NCBI RefSeq assembly: GCF_050627025.1
Contig: NZ_CP192472.1
Reading direction: 5' to 3' (one strand)
DNA length: 64,000 nt
Source: Variovorax paradoxus_P
GTDB taxonomy: Bacteria > Pseudomonadota > Gammaproteobacteria > Burkholderiales > Burkholderiaceae_C
The notes beneath the pieces are model-generated. The model was given only the letters and a program-made list of their open reading frames with translations. It was not told the origin of the DNA and did not search any database. Positions 44,449 to 54,563 of this stretch are shown here, one piece after another (position 1 is the stretch's first letter; each line of letters opens with the position of its first letter). A program made the translations under genes and the position numbers.

Positions 44449-44472
44449 TGTTCGAGCTGCCGGCGTGTTCGA
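44449..44472. promoter_or_regulatory. direct-repeat candidate AraC half-sites
   Basis: TGTTCGA occurs at 44449-44455 and again at 44466-44472 in the same orientation, 17 bp apart. The pair lies in the short gap between the SnoaL-like gene and the AraC-family gene, a spacing and place common for AraC half-sites. Confidence 0.38.
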
Positions 44473-44494
44473 CACGATCAAAGTCGGTTGCTGA

Positions 44495-45418
44495 ATGGTG
44501 AATATCGGACAGAATGGGTCGATGCCGCGCGGAACGAGACCCATCGATATCGAGCAGGTCCAATATCGGCCCTCGGCCGAGAGCACACTGGATCTCGAGG
44601 TCTTCTCTATGTCGGACTTAAGACGAAGGGTGCCCCAAGCCCACCTCCAGCGTCACCACCGCTACGACTTTCACATGTTCGTGCACGTCAGACGCGGAAA
44701 ATGCCGCGCCGTGGTGGACTTCAGGCACATCGAGTGTGGCGCGGGATCGCTACTGACCATCCGGCCAGGACAGGTTCACCGCTTCGGCCCGGGAAGCCAT
44801 TGGGACGCAAACCTTCTACTGTTCAGACCCGAACTGCTGCAGGCTTCGCAAGGCGAGGAACGCCTCCAGATGCCTGAACTGATCGATGCGCTTCCTGGTC
44901 ATCTGCGCCTCGATCGGTCGATGGGTCGGTTCTTGGCCGACACGCTCGCACGGCTCGAGGAGGAATGCGCGCTCGAAGCCCGGCAACCGCTGCTGAACTG
45001 GCTGCTCCAGAGTGAACTGGCAACGCTCGTGATGCGGCTGCACATCTTTCGCACCGAGCAACAGCCGCCCGCTGGAGCATCGACCGACGCGCCGGAACGC
45101 TTTCGTCTTTTCAAACGGCTTTTGGACGCGAAGGTGCATCAGTGGCATCACGTTTCGCGCTATGCACATGCCATGGGATGTTCTGAGAAAACTCTCACTC
45201 GCATCTGCAGTGCGGTGGCTGGGGTCGGTGCAAAGGCCTTTATTGCCTCGCGCCTTGCGCTGGAAACCAAGCGCCTGCTCGTGCACACGGAAATGCCGAT
45301 TTCCGCCATCGCGCAGCGGCTTGGCTTCGATGAGGCGACCAACTTCACCAAATTCTTTCGCAGCATTGAAGGATGCACGCCAAGCGAATTCCGCCGTCAG
45401 TTCGATATCTCGTTGTAG
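44495..45418 (+). CDS. AraC family transcriptional regulator
   Basis: This 307-residue regulator has an N-terminal cupin-like sensor (HHRYDFHMFVHVRRGKCRAV, TIRPGQVHRFGPGSHWD). The C-terminal AraC DNA-binding domain ends ISAIAQRLGFDEATNFTKFF. The length and layout are normal. It is divergent from the SnoaL-like gene and probably controls it. Direct repeats in the intervening gap are candidate sites. Confidence 0.89.
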   Translation: MVNIGQNGSMPRGTRPIDIEQVQYRPSAESTLDLEVFSMSDLRRRVPQAHLQRHHRYDFHMFVHVRRGKCRAVVDFRHIECGAGSLLTIRPGQVHRFGPGSHWDANLLLFRPELLQASQGEERLQMPELIDALPGHLRLDRSMGRFLADTLARLEEECALEARQPLLNWLLQSELATLVMRLHIFRTEQQPPAGASTDAPERFRLFKRLLDAKVHQWHHVSRYAHAMGCSEKTLTRICSAVAGVGAKAFIASRLALETKRLLVHTEMPISAIAQRLGFDEATNFTKFFRSIEGCTPSEFRRQFDISL

Positions 45419-45969
45419 TCGCGATACCCGACGACGCGGATCGGACGTTGCATTCGGTCTCGCGCACGGGCTACCGGACTCTTGGCGTTCGAGCCCGAGC
45501 TGCGCTGTCTAGATGTCTGCTTTTTGGCATGGCGAGTGGCAGCAACGGGCCCGATTGCGACGTCAGGCGTCGCAACCTTAGGACTGCAATCAGTCTGAAG
45601 CAGCCGCCGAATACTCACTCGCGCTGTTCCGTATGTCGCTTTGTTGGGCCATGCCCCGACCCATCGCGGCGTCGCTGATGCAAACCACCCTCGCCAACGT
45701 TGAACCTGTTGCCCAACCGACGAGAACCACAGGCACGTCAACGCCCAGTTATCGGGTCGTTGGTTCAGTCTCACGTCTCAACTCGTGCTATCTATAGTCA
45801 CGAGAACGCCTCCTTACGGTCGGTCAGTTCACTCACGTGTGATCAGCGACGGATTGCAAAGCCGTCTAGGTGAATTCGCCGGACGCTTACTTTTCTCGAG
45901 ACGTTCGATGCATCGCCTCGGGCCGACCTCGTTGGGCACAATGCGCCCATACAACGAGGAGAACAACAA
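45419..45969. other. gene-free interval of about 550 bp
   Basis: No convincing gene is seen. It holds the second copy of a 37-bp repeat (45719-45755). A GAGGAG ribosome-binding site near 45956-45961 belongs to the next, truncated gene. It looks like decayed intergenic DNA. Confidence 0.45.
45719..45755 (+). repeat. 37-bp dispersed repeat, copy 2
   Basis: It matches 40112-40148 at 31 of 37 positions in the same orientation. Flanking bases do not align well, so the repeat unit is short. Confidence 0.5.
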
Positions 45970-46254
45970 GTGAAGAAGCGCCACCTATTCGCCGCCGTTG
46001 CGGCCTGTGCGCTCGCCTTGATTGCCTGGAACTACTTTGGAGTTCATCGGCCCGTTAGCGAGAGGCTTGCAAAGGACCCGAGGAACGAGAAGGTCTCGCT
46101 CTGGGCGTACCACCAGTACGGAGTCATGCCATCCGTGCTGGTCATAGACCTTCGCAAGGTTGACGCCGACGCAGTGACATTGGATGTCATGAGAGCGCTT
46201 CTCCAGAGCGCGGAATCGCAAAAGTCCAAGCGCTTCGAACGGGTAGTTTGTTGA
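45970..46254 (+). pseudogene. exported hypothetical protein truncated by an IS21-family remnant
   Basis: This frame starts GTG at 45970 after GAGGAG and begins with a signal peptide or membrane anchor, HLFAAVAACALALIAWNYFG. A globular segment with VLVIDLRKVDADAVTLDVMR follows. The last two codons, TGT and TGA, are the terminal bases of the IS element that begins at 46249, so the natural C terminus is lost. No continuation is visible after the element. I do not recognise the family. Confidence 0.65.
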
Positions 46255-46833
46255 TTGCCACCGAAAATTGACCCGGCAAACGCACTAATTTCCGTCTAAG
46301 ACTGACCCACGTAAAACTCTACCCTGCTCATTTTTAAGGCAGGGGATCCTAGGAGTGATAGACGTGGCGACATTGAGTGTCATCAGACGCTGGGCCCTGC
46401 GCGAGCAGATGTCCATTCGCGAGATAGCCAGGCGTACAGGCCTGTCTCGCAACACCGTGAAGAAGTACCTGCGAGCGGGCGACGAAGCGCCGCGCTACGC
46501 CAAGCGGGCGAGCTCGAGCAAGCTCGATCCCTATGCCGACAAGCTCGCGACTTGGCTCGCGGTCGAGGCCACCAAATCTCGGAAACAGCGGCGCAATCTG
46601 CGGCAGATCCACACAGCGAAGATGACGACTGCATTGCTGGATCGGCTGACACACCGATGCCACATCCTCGAGACTGGAAACGACAGCTTCCGGTTCAAAA
46701 ACAGTTCCGCAAAGCCTCAATCTAAAAAGGAGAACATCAAGCATTTATCCACACCGTGAAGCCTTCAGGCTCACAAAGCGGGTGGGTCAGTATTCGATGG
46801 AAATCTCGGGTCAGAGATCGGTGGAATCCAACA
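46249..46833 (+). mobile_element. internally deleted IS21-family element (about 585 bp)
   Basis: The left end TGTTGATTGCCACCG and right end, read inward as TGTTGGATTCCACCG, are terminal inverted repeats matching at 19 of 26 positions. A second inner pair, ACTGACCCAC at 46301-46310 and its complement at 46782-46791, is perfect, as expected for the multiple end repeats of IS21 elements. Full IS21-family elements are about 2-2.5 kb; most of istA and istB is missing. No target duplication is visible at the flanks. Confidence 0.8.
46364..46759 (+). pseudogene. istA-istB fusion scar of an IS21-family element
   Basis: The first ~85 residues are the IstA transposase N terminus with its helix-turn-helix (SIREIARRTGLSRNTVKKYL, KSRKQRRNLRQIH). 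The next ~45 residues are the IstB helper-ATPase C terminus (KMTTALLDRLTHRC, ETGNDSFRF). A large internal deletion has joined the two genes in frame. The catalytic DDE domain of IstA and the ATPase core of IstB are gone, so the product cannot transpose. AGGAG at 46351-46355 supports the GTG at 46364; a GTG at 46355 is also in frame. Confidence 0.8.
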
Positions 46834-47559
46834 GGCGGCCATCAGGGCTACAGGCGGCGTGCGCCTGCAGACGGGCAGGGTCTAGCCTAGCTTGCGCCGG
46901 CAGGCCTGACCCGTGGATAAATTATAGCATAAATGCGACAAAATGTAACATTTTGGGGGCAAAAACTGGCTCAACCAGGTCCAATTGGCCCGTCAGATTG
47001 GGCTCAAAACGGCATTTGGCAGGCGGCGGCAAGCGCCGGCCCCCGCCAGCCCGCGGTGGGTATGCCGCAACGGGTTGTGCAGGGCCCGGGCTGAGCTAAA
47101 GGCCCCTGGGAACGTCAGCCCCCACGAGACCAGTGGTTCGCCGCGCCTTGCCCAAGGTGATCCAAAGCAGCCCCACCTGAGCGCAAAAATAAAAGGGGGT
47201 AAAAATGGGGGTAAAGTGCCCGCCCGCCCGCAAACCCGCATGGATACTGGGTTGCCGGCGGAGAGTGTGTCCGCCGATGCGCCACGCTACCGGCGATAGG
47301 CTCGTGCTTAGGCCTTACCCACTTTAGCGCGCCCCGCGCACGGGTGCCAAAGCCCCGCCCCCCGTTTCCACTCAACTCGCTGTTGCACCCTGTTGGGGCA
47401 CCCACAAGGCAAAGCCGAGGGCTTTTGCTAAGCTGGCTAACTTCGTTCCAGCGGCCAAGCGTAGCGAAACATAAAACGGGTACGCTGGCGGGTATGCACC
47501 CAAACAGGCGCCTAGAACACGTTAGAAAGCCTTTTAAAATCAATAGGTTACCATAATTC
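46834..47559. other. gene-free junction between accessory DNA and core genes
   Basis: About 725 bp carry no convincing gene. A perfect palindrome, AAAATGT-A-ACATTTT, lies at 46940-46954 within an AT-rich patch. GGGGGTAAA occurs twice 12 bp apart at 47195-47203 and 47207-47215. Base composition varies sharply from AT-rich to GC-rich. It could be the residue of an integrated element next to xthA, but no integrase gene is present. Confidence 0.4.
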
Positions 47560-48345
47560 ATGAAAATTGCCACCTGGAACGTCAACTCCCTTACCGCCCG
47601 CCTGCAGCATGTGCTCGACTGGCTGATTGCCAACCCTGTGGACGTGCTGTGCCTGCAGGAGCTCAAGATGAGCGACGACAAGTTTCCTCTCGATGTGCTC
47701 AAGTCGGCAGGTTATGAGTGCGCGGTGTTCGGCCAGAAAACGTACAACGGCGTGGCCATCCTGAGCCTGGCGCCGATGCGCGACGTGGCAAAGAACATCG
47801 GCGGCTTCACCGATGACCAGTCGCGGGTGATCGCAGCCACCATCGACACCGCGGCAGGCCCGCTGCGCGTGGTGAACGGCTACTTCGTCAACGGCCAAGC
47901 GCCGGGTACCGAAAAGTTCGAATACAAGATGGGCTGGCTGCGCGCGTTGCGCGAATGGCTGCGTGCCGAGATGGCGGCGCATCCGAACCTGGTTCTGCTC
48001 GGCGACTTCAACATCACGCCGGAAGACCGCGACAGCTACGACCCGGTGGGGCTGGCGGAAACCATCCACCACACCACCGAAGAGCGCGAGCAGTTCAAGG
48101 CGCTGCTGCAGCTTGGCCTTGTCGACAGCTTCCGCCTTTTCGAACAGCCCGAGAAGAGCTATTCGTGGTGGGACTACCGCATGCTCGGCTACCAGAAGAA
48201 CCGGGGCCTGCGCATCGACCACATTCTTGTGAGCGAACCGCTGGTGCCGCGCGTTAAGGGTTGCGTCATCGACCGCGTGCCGCGCAAATGGGAAAAGCCC
48301 AGCGACCACGCACCGGTGGTGCTCGATATCGACCAAGGGACCTGA
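47560..48345 (+). CDS. xthA: exodeoxyribonuclease III
   Basis: This 261-residue AP endonuclease/3'-5' exonuclease of the XthA family begins MKIATWNVNSLTARL. It shows the metal and catalytic residues in LCLQELKM (Glu), GDFNITPED (Asp and Asn) and PSDHAPVVLDI (Asp-His). It repairs abasic sites and 3' blocks in DNA. Full length for the family. It is the first core gene after the accessory region and overlaps the next gene by one base. Confidence 0.96.
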   Translation: MKIATWNVNSLTARLQHVLDWLIANPVDVLCLQELKMSDDKFPLDVLKSAGYECAVFGQKTYNGVAILSLAPMRDVAKNIGGFTDDQSRVIAATIDTAAGPLRVVNGYFVNGQAPGTEKFEYKMGWLRALREWLRAEMAAHPNLVLLGDFNITPEDRDSYDPVGLAETIHHTTEEREQFKALLQLGLVDSFRLFEQPEKSYSWWDYRMLGYQKNRGLRIDHILVSEPLVPRVKGCVIDRVPRKWEKPSDHAPVVLDIDQGT

Positions 48346-48857
48346 TGAAAATGACCATGCGCACCCTGGCAACCGTTGCAGCCGCACTGACGCTTGTTGC
48401 CTGCTCGGCGTTGAAGCCGGCCGACAAGACCGGCGAAGACAAGTCGCCCACCTCCCCGACAGACGAAGTAGCTGGCGCAAAGCCCAATGTGCCAACCACG
48501 CGCTTGATCACCGCCCAGACGCCTGCAGTGCGGGCTTACCGCAAGACCGGCGCGGGCCAGATCTACAAGACCTACGCGCAGCGTATCTACAAGGGAAAAA
48601 TCCCTCCGCTGGTGTATGCGGTGGTGGTCGTCGAAACCGAACTCGATGCCCGCGGCAACGTCACCAACGTCACGTTCAGCCGCGTTCCGAGCCATGCGCC
48701 TGAAGTGCCGGGCAAGATTGCAGAGCTCATCAAGGCGGCGTCGCCGTTGCCAAGCCCAGGGCGCCTGGGTGGCCACACGTATGTGGACACCTGGCTTTGG
48801 GACAAGAGCGGAAACTTCCAGCTCGATTCGCTGACGCTCGGCCAACGAAGCCGCTAG
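48345..48857 (+). CDS. lipoprotein with TonB C-terminal-like domain
   Basis: This 170-residue protein has a lipoprotein signal with lipobox TLVAC (Cys at residue 20), a Pro/Thr/Lys-rich spacer, and a C-terminal domain resembling the TonB family. That domain includes VVVVETELDARGNVTNVTFS and LGGHTYVDTWLWDKSGNFQL. Its ATG overlaps the xthA stop by one base (TGATG). Cell-envelope energy transduction is suggested by the domain only; no ExbBD genes are nearby. Confidence 0.8.
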   Translation: MKMTMRTLATVAAALTLVACSALKPADKTGEDKSPTSPTDEVAGAKPNVPTTRLITAQTPAVRAYRKTGAGQIYKTYAQRIYKGKIPPLVYAVVVVETELDARGNVTNVTFSRVPSHAPEVPGKIAELIKAASPLPSPGRLGGHTYVDTWLWDKSGNFQLDSLTLGQRSR

Positions 48858-48878
48858 CCAAGACGGGCGAGGGCCGCT

Positions 48879-50414
<1,536 letters not shown>

Positions 50415-50437
50415 GCATCTCCTTGTTGCCGTGGCTG

Positions 50438-51517
50438 CTAGGGCAGCGGAATCAATATCTTGAAATCGGTTCGGCCCGGGACACTGTCGCACTCGATCAC
50501 GCCGTGATGCTGTTGCACAAAAGTTTGCGCGAGCGTCAATCCAAGCCCTGTCCCGCCTTCCCTGCCCGATACGAGCGGATAGAAGATGCGGTCCTTGATC
50601 GTGTCCGGCACACCCGGTCCGTTGTCGATGACATGCAATTCCAGTGCCAATCGATACCACTGCTTGTTGAATATCACCTGTCGGGCGATGCGCGTCTTGA
50701 AAGTGATCTGCGCGTCGCCAGCCGCGCGGCGCTCGGACAAGGCCTGTGCCGCGTTGTGCACGATGTTGAGCGTGGCCTGGATGAGTTGCTCGCGGTCGCC
50801 CCGAAACTCGGGTATCGACACGTCGAAGTCGCGCTCGATATGCAGGTCGCGCGGAAACTCCGCAAGAATGACCGAGCGCACGCGCTCGCACACTTCGTGG
50901 ATGTTGACGTCGCCCACCACATGCGGGCGCCGGTGAGGTGCCAGCAGCCGGTCGACCAGCGTTTGCAGCCGGTCGGCTTCGTGGATGATGACTTGCGTGT
51001 ATTCGATCAGGTCGCGCGACTCGACTTCCATCTGCAGCAACTGGGCCGCGCCCCGAATACCGCCAAGCGGGTTCTTGATCTCGTGCGCCAGGTTGCGAAT
51101 GAGTTCCTTGTTGGCCTGCGCCTGGTCGAGCAGGCGTTCTTCGCGGTCTTGCCGCACCTGCTGTTCGAGCGGCGACATCTCGATGATGAGCTCGCCCTGC
51201 TTGTCGCCCTGCGCAAGCGTGACCTGCACCGGCATCAGTTCGTGGTTCACGCGGCGCAGAAAGGCCTCGTATCGCAGCGTGGCAAAGTCGTTGCTGCGCG
51301 CGCCGTCGATGGCGGTGCGCAGCACGTGCGGTTCATGAAAACACGCCCCGAACTGCGAGCCTTCGAGAGTGCGGCGCGACGTACCCAGTGCGTCTTCGAG
51401 CGCTGCATTGGCAAACAGCACCGAACCATTGGTGCTGACCACCGCAATCAGCGTGGAGAGCAGGTCGAAGGACTGAAAGCGCGGAGTGGCGCCGGCCGCC
51501 TTCTTCCCAAATGCCAT
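50438..51517 (-). CDS. ntrB: nitrogen regulation sensor histidine kinase NtrB (NR(II))
   Basis: This 359-residue kinase/phosphatase for NtrC has an N-terminal PAS domain, the phosphorylated His in NLAHEIKNPLGGIRGAAQLL, the N box around NIVHNAAQAL and the G boxes VIDNGPGVP and GREGGTGLGLTLA. It has no membrane segments, as expected for the cytoplasmic, PII-controlled sensor. It lies 23 bp before ntrC and 15 bp after the DUF4124 gene. Confidence 0.96.
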   Translation of the reverse strand: MAFGKKAAGATPRFQSFDLLSTLIAVVSTNGSVLFANAALEDALGTSRRTLEGSQFGACFHEPHVLRTAIDGARSNDFATLRYEAFLRRVNHELMPVQVTLAQGDKQGELIIEMSPLEQQVRQDREERLLDQAQANKELIRNLAHEIKNPLGGIRGAAQLLQMEVESRDLIEYTQVIIHEADRLQTLVDRLLAPHRRPHVVGDVNIHEVCERVRSVILAEFPRDLHIERDFDVSIPEFRGDREQLIQATLNIVHNAAQALSERRAAGDAQITFKTRIARQVIFNKQWYRLALELHVIDNGPGVPDTIKDRIFYPLVSGREGGTGLGLTLAQTFVQQHHGVIECDSVPGRTDFKILIPLP

Positions 51518-51532
51518 CGCTCGTCCTGTTGC

Positions 51533-52045
51533 CTACTGCTGCTTGGCCGGCAGGCGGCCAAGTTCGCGGCGAATGCCCGCTATGTCGCTCTCGTTGCGCG
51601 CGAGTTCAGCCTTCATTTCGGCCACGCGGTCGAGGTACTTCTGGTAGTTGCGGCCTTCGCTGCCCTGCTTTTCGGGCTCACCGTTGTTGTATTCCTTCTG
51701 GAGCTCGGCCTGGCGTGCCTCGGCTTTCTTGAGCTCGGCTTCGAGCACCGAACGGGCTTCGCCGTCGCGGGCGCGCTGGTCGACGCCTTCCACGCGCGGG
51801 CTGCCGGCCGGCGCACGCGCGGCCGAGGAACCAGCGCCGCCACCCGAAGACTTGGGCGCCGGCATTCCGGAGCCCTGCACGACGGTGACGTTGCCGCCTT
51901 CCATGACCTTGCAGCCTTTTTGCTGGGCAATCGTCGAGTTGTTGGTGTATTCATTGCCACAGCGCCACACGCGCTCCTGCGACGAGGCGGGCACGGCGAC
52001 GGCCAACAATGAACCAGCCAGGAAAATGAGAGAAGCAGTCTTCAT
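51533..52045 (-). CDS. exported DUF4124-type protein with coiled coil
   Basis: This 170-residue protein has a signal peptide ending near VAVPASSQE, a short domain with two Cys (RVWRCGNEYTNN and QQKGCKV) of DUF4124 type and a Gly/Ser/Ala-rich linker. A charged helical segment predicted as coiled coil follows (about residues 105-165, AELKKAEARQAELQKEYNNG). The start at 52045 excludes 24 upstream codons that lack a signal-peptide pattern. It sits between glnA and ntrB. Function is unknown. Confidence 0.85.
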   Translation of the reverse strand: MKTASLIFLAGSLLAVAVPASSQERVWRCGNEYTNNSTIAQQKGCKVMEGGNVTVVQGSGMPAPKSSGGGAGSSAARAPAGSPRVEGVDQRARDGEARSVLEAELKKAEARQAELQKEYNNGEPEKQGSEGRNYQKYLDRVAEMKAELARNESDIAGIRRELGRLPAKQQ

Positions 52046-52126
52046 GAGAATCGTTGGGTGGCGCGACAAAGGCGCATTTTCCTGCAATTCGACTCCACCG
52101 GTGACAAGATGTTCCATGTCAACGAA

Positions 52127-52150
52127 AAAGGACGGCCGAAGCCGTCCTTT
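52127..52150 (-). terminator. rho-independent terminator downstream of glnA
   Basis: AAAGGACGGC (52127-52136) and GCCGTCCTTT (52141-52150) pair perfectly around a CGAA tetraloop, with an A-run on the plus strand giving a U-run for minus-strand transcripts. It lies 39 bp after the glnA stop. Confidence 0.85.
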
Positions 52151-52188
52151 CTGTCTTACTTACCCGTCAGGGGCTTGCGCCCGCCGAT

Positions 52189-53604
52189 TTACAGGGAGTA
52201 GTACATGTCGAACTCGACCGGATGGGTCGCCATGCGGAAGCGCGTGACTTCCTGCATCTTCAGTTCGATGTACGCGTCGATGTAGGCATCGGTGAACACG
52301 CCACCCTTGGTCAGGAACGCACGGTCCTTGTCGAGGTATTCCAGGGCCTGGTCGAGGCTGTGGCACACGGTCGGGATCAGCGCGTCTTCTTCCGGCGGCA
52401 GGTGGTACAGGTCCTTGCTGGCGGCTTCGCCCGGATGGATCTTGTTTTCCACGCCGTCGAGGCCGGCCATCAGCAGTGCAGCAAAGCCGAGGTACGGGTT
52501 CATCAGCGGATCGGGGAAGCGCGCTTCGACGCGGCGGCCCTTCGGGTTGGCCACGAACGGAATGCGGATCGAGGCCGAGCGGTTCTTGGCCGAGTAGGCC
52601 AGCTTCACCGGGGCTTCGAAGCCGGGCACCAGGCGCTTGTAGCTGTTGGTGCCGGGGTTCGTGATTGCGTTCAGGGCACGGGCGTGCTTGATGATGCCGC
52701 CGATGTAGTGCAGCGCGAAGTCCGAGAGGCCCGCGTAGCCGTCGCCGGCGAACAGGTTCTTGCCGTCCTTCCAGACCGACTGGTGCACGTGCATGCCCGA
52801 GCCGTTGTCGCCGACGATGGGCTTGGGCATGAAGGTGGCGGTCTTGCCATAGGCGTGGGCCACGTTGTGGATCACGTACTTTTGCAGCTGGACCCAGTCG
52901 GCGCGCTGAACCAGCGTGCTGAACTTGGTGCCGAGTTCCATCTGGCCTGCATTGGCCACTTCATGGTGATGCACTTCGACCGGAATGCCGAGCGATTCGA
53001 GCACCAGGCACATTTCGGAGCGCATGTCCTGGAAGCTGTCGACCGGGGGAACCGGAAAGTAGCCACCCTTGACTGCCGGACGGTGGCCGGTGTTGCCGTG
53101 CTCGTATTCCTTGTCGGTGTTCCACGAGGCTTCTTCGGATTCGATCTTGACGAAGCAGCCCGACATGTCGTTCTTCCAGCGAACGCCATCGAAGACGAAG
53201 AATTCGGGTTCCGGACCGAAGTAGGCCGTGTCGCCCAGGCCCGAAGCCTTCATGTAGGCCTCGGCGCGCTTGGCGAGCGAACGCGGGTCGCGCTCGTAGG
53301 CCTTGCCGTCGGCGGGGTCGATCACGTCGCAGGTCAGGATCAGCGTCGTTTCTTCGAAGAAGGGATCGATGTTGGCGGTGTTCGGGTCGGGCATGAGCTG
53401 CATGTCCGAAGCTTCGATTCCCTTCCAGCCAGCAATGGACGAGCCGTCGAACGCGTGGCCCGAGGTGAATTTGTCTTCATCGAATGCCGAAACAGGCACG
53501 GTCACGTGCTGCTCTTTGCCGCGGGTGTCGGTGAAGCGGAAGTCGATGAACTTGACCTCGTTTTCCTTGACGAGCTTGAGTACATCGGCGACGGTCTTTG
53601 CCAT
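52189..53604 (-). CDS. glnA: glutamine synthetase type I
   Basis: This 471-residue GSI-beta enzyme makes glutamine from glutamate, ammonia and ATP as a dodecamer. Visible motifs include the N-terminal latch segment with FTDTRGKEQHV, the FDGSSIAGW loop, GSGMHVHQS for the active-site His, NPKGRRVEARFPD and the adenylylation site Tyr in KDLYHLPPEE. The ATG at 53604 gives the standard family N terminus MAKTVADVLKL. A sigma-54 promoter and NtrC sites precede it, and a terminator follows. Confidence 0.97.
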   Translation of the reverse strand: MAKTVADVLKLVKENEVKFIDFRFTDTRGKEQHVTVPVSAFDEDKFTSGHAFDGSSIAGWKGIEASDMQLMPDPNTANIDPFFEETTLILTCDVIDPADGKAYERDPRSLAKRAEAYMKASGLGDTAYFGPEPEFFVFDGVRWKNDMSGCFVKIESEEASWNTDKEYEHGNTGHRPAVKGGYFPVPPVDSFQDMRSEMCLVLESLGIPVEVHHHEVANAGQMELGTKFSTLVQRADWVQLQKYVIHNVAHAYGKTATFMPKPIVGDNGSGMHVHQSVWKDGKNLFAGDGYAGLSDFALHYIGGIIKHARALNAITNPGTNSYKRLVPGFEAPVKLAYSAKNRSASIRIPFVANPKGRRVEARFPDPLMNPYLGFAALLMAGLDGVENKIHPGEAASKDLYHLPPEEDALIPTVCHSLDQALEYLDKDRAFLTKGGVFTDAYIDAYIELKMQEVTRFRMATHPVEFDMYYSL

Positions 53605-53651
53605 CAGTTTCTCCTGAGTTGGATGGTGGTTAGGAATACAGGGACGGGGGA

Positions 53652-53667
53652 TGCAGTTTCTGTGCCA
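53652..53667 (-). promoter_or_regulatory. sigma-54 (-24/-12) promoter of glnA
   Basis: Read on the minus strand the sequence is TGGCACAGAAACTGCA, matching the consensus TGGCACR-N4-TTGCW except for one C. GG and GC are spaced as required. It lies about 50 bp before the glnA start. Confidence 0.82.
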
Positions 53668-53728
53668 TTGTCGCCCCTTGCGAGGAGCCTCTGGCGAGGG
53701 GTACAAACCCCAAAAAAAGGCGAAAAAT

Positions 53729-53763
53729 CACCAAATTGGTGCCAATGGTTTTATCGCACCAAT
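53729..53763. promoter_or_regulatory. NtrC-binding sites upstream of glnA
   Basis: CACCAAATTGGTG (53729-53741) is a perfect 13-bp palindrome, and a further GCACCAAT half-site lies at 53756-53763. Both fit the NtrC pattern GCAC...GGTGC. They sit 62-111 bp upstream of the sigma-54 promoter, the usual enhancer distance, and overlap the 3' end of the next gene. Confidence 0.75.
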
Positions 53764-54563
53764 TCAGGGCCAAGCTTCGCATCAAAGGCGTGCAAGCCCT
53801 CGATCAGTTGGGAATAGGCGGCATCAAGAAGGCTCGGCGCGCCTTTGACGCCCAATTCGATGTGGCGGCCGTACTGCGGATGGTCGACGCTTGGCAGGCT
53901 GAACACCTTGACGCCCGCATGGGTTGCCTCGATGGCTTGCATGAGGGGCGTGAGTGTTGCTTCCATCGCACCAAAAACGATGACGGACTTTTCGGCCGAC
54001 TGGCCGCTGGTGAACATGCCGGCATAGCGGGTATCGAGCACGGATTCGATCATCGGCCAGGCCATGACGGGAAAGCCCGGCACAAAATGAACATGGTCGA
54101 CGCTGAAGCCCGGAATCTTGTTGTACGGGTTGCGGATGATCGTCGCACCCTTGGGAAACACGCCCATGTTGAGGCGGTGGATGTTGTCGGGCCGGTCGGG
54201 TTCGTAGGCAATGCCCTGCTCGCGCGCGGTGTCCTGCATGCGTTCGCGAATCAGCAGCTCTGCCTCAGCGTGCAGTTCGAGCGGCACCCGCAGCGCCTGC
54301 GCGGCGCATTGGCGGGTGTGGTCGTCCGGCGTGGCACCGATGCCGCCGGTCGAAAAAACGACGTCGCCCGAGGCAAAGGCGCGGCTGAGTGCGGCCGTGA
54401 TGCGGGTCGGCTCGTCGCCGACGTATTCGGCCCAGCCCAGTTGCAGGCCGCGGGCGGTGAGCAGTTCGATCACCTTTGGCATGTGCTTGTCGGCACGCTT
54501 GCCCGAGAGAATTTCGTCGCCGACAACGATCAGGCCGAATGCGCGGGTCACGGGGATTTCCAT
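53751..54563 (-). CDS. MoaB/CinA-like molybdopterin-binding domain protein
   Basis: This 270-residue protein has the MoCF_biosynth/CinA N-terminal fold: FGLIVVGDEILSGKRADKH, VVFSTGGIGATPDDHTRQ and the Lys/Asn-containing NPYNKIPGF. It lacks the C-terminal nicotinamide-nucleotide amidase domain of full CinA. Similar stand-alone proteins may be nucleotide pyrophosphatases. The ATG at 54563 begins within the end of the EI24 gene (16-nt overlap). Its 3' end carries part of the glnA enhancer. Confidence 0.86.
   Translation of the reverse strand: MEIPVTRAFGLIVVGDEILSGKRADKHMPKVIELLTARGLQLGWAEYVGDEPTRITAALSRAFASGDVVFSTGGIGATPDDHTRQCAAQALRVPLELHAEAELLIRERMQDTAREQGIAYEPDRPDNIHRLNMGVFPKGATIIRNPYNKIPGFSVDHVHFVPGFPVMAWPMIESVLDTRYAGMFTSGQSAEKSVIVFGAMEATLTPLMQAIEATHAGVKVFSLPSVDHPQYGRHIELGVKGAPSLLDAAYSQLIEGLHAFDAKLGPELVR

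Noticed and set aside
46993..47241. Minus-strand open frame near the GGGGGTAAA repeats as a gene
   Set aside because: The translated sequence is low-complexity Pro, Phe, Gly and Arg rich with no family pattern; it reflects the repeat and GC-rich DNA.
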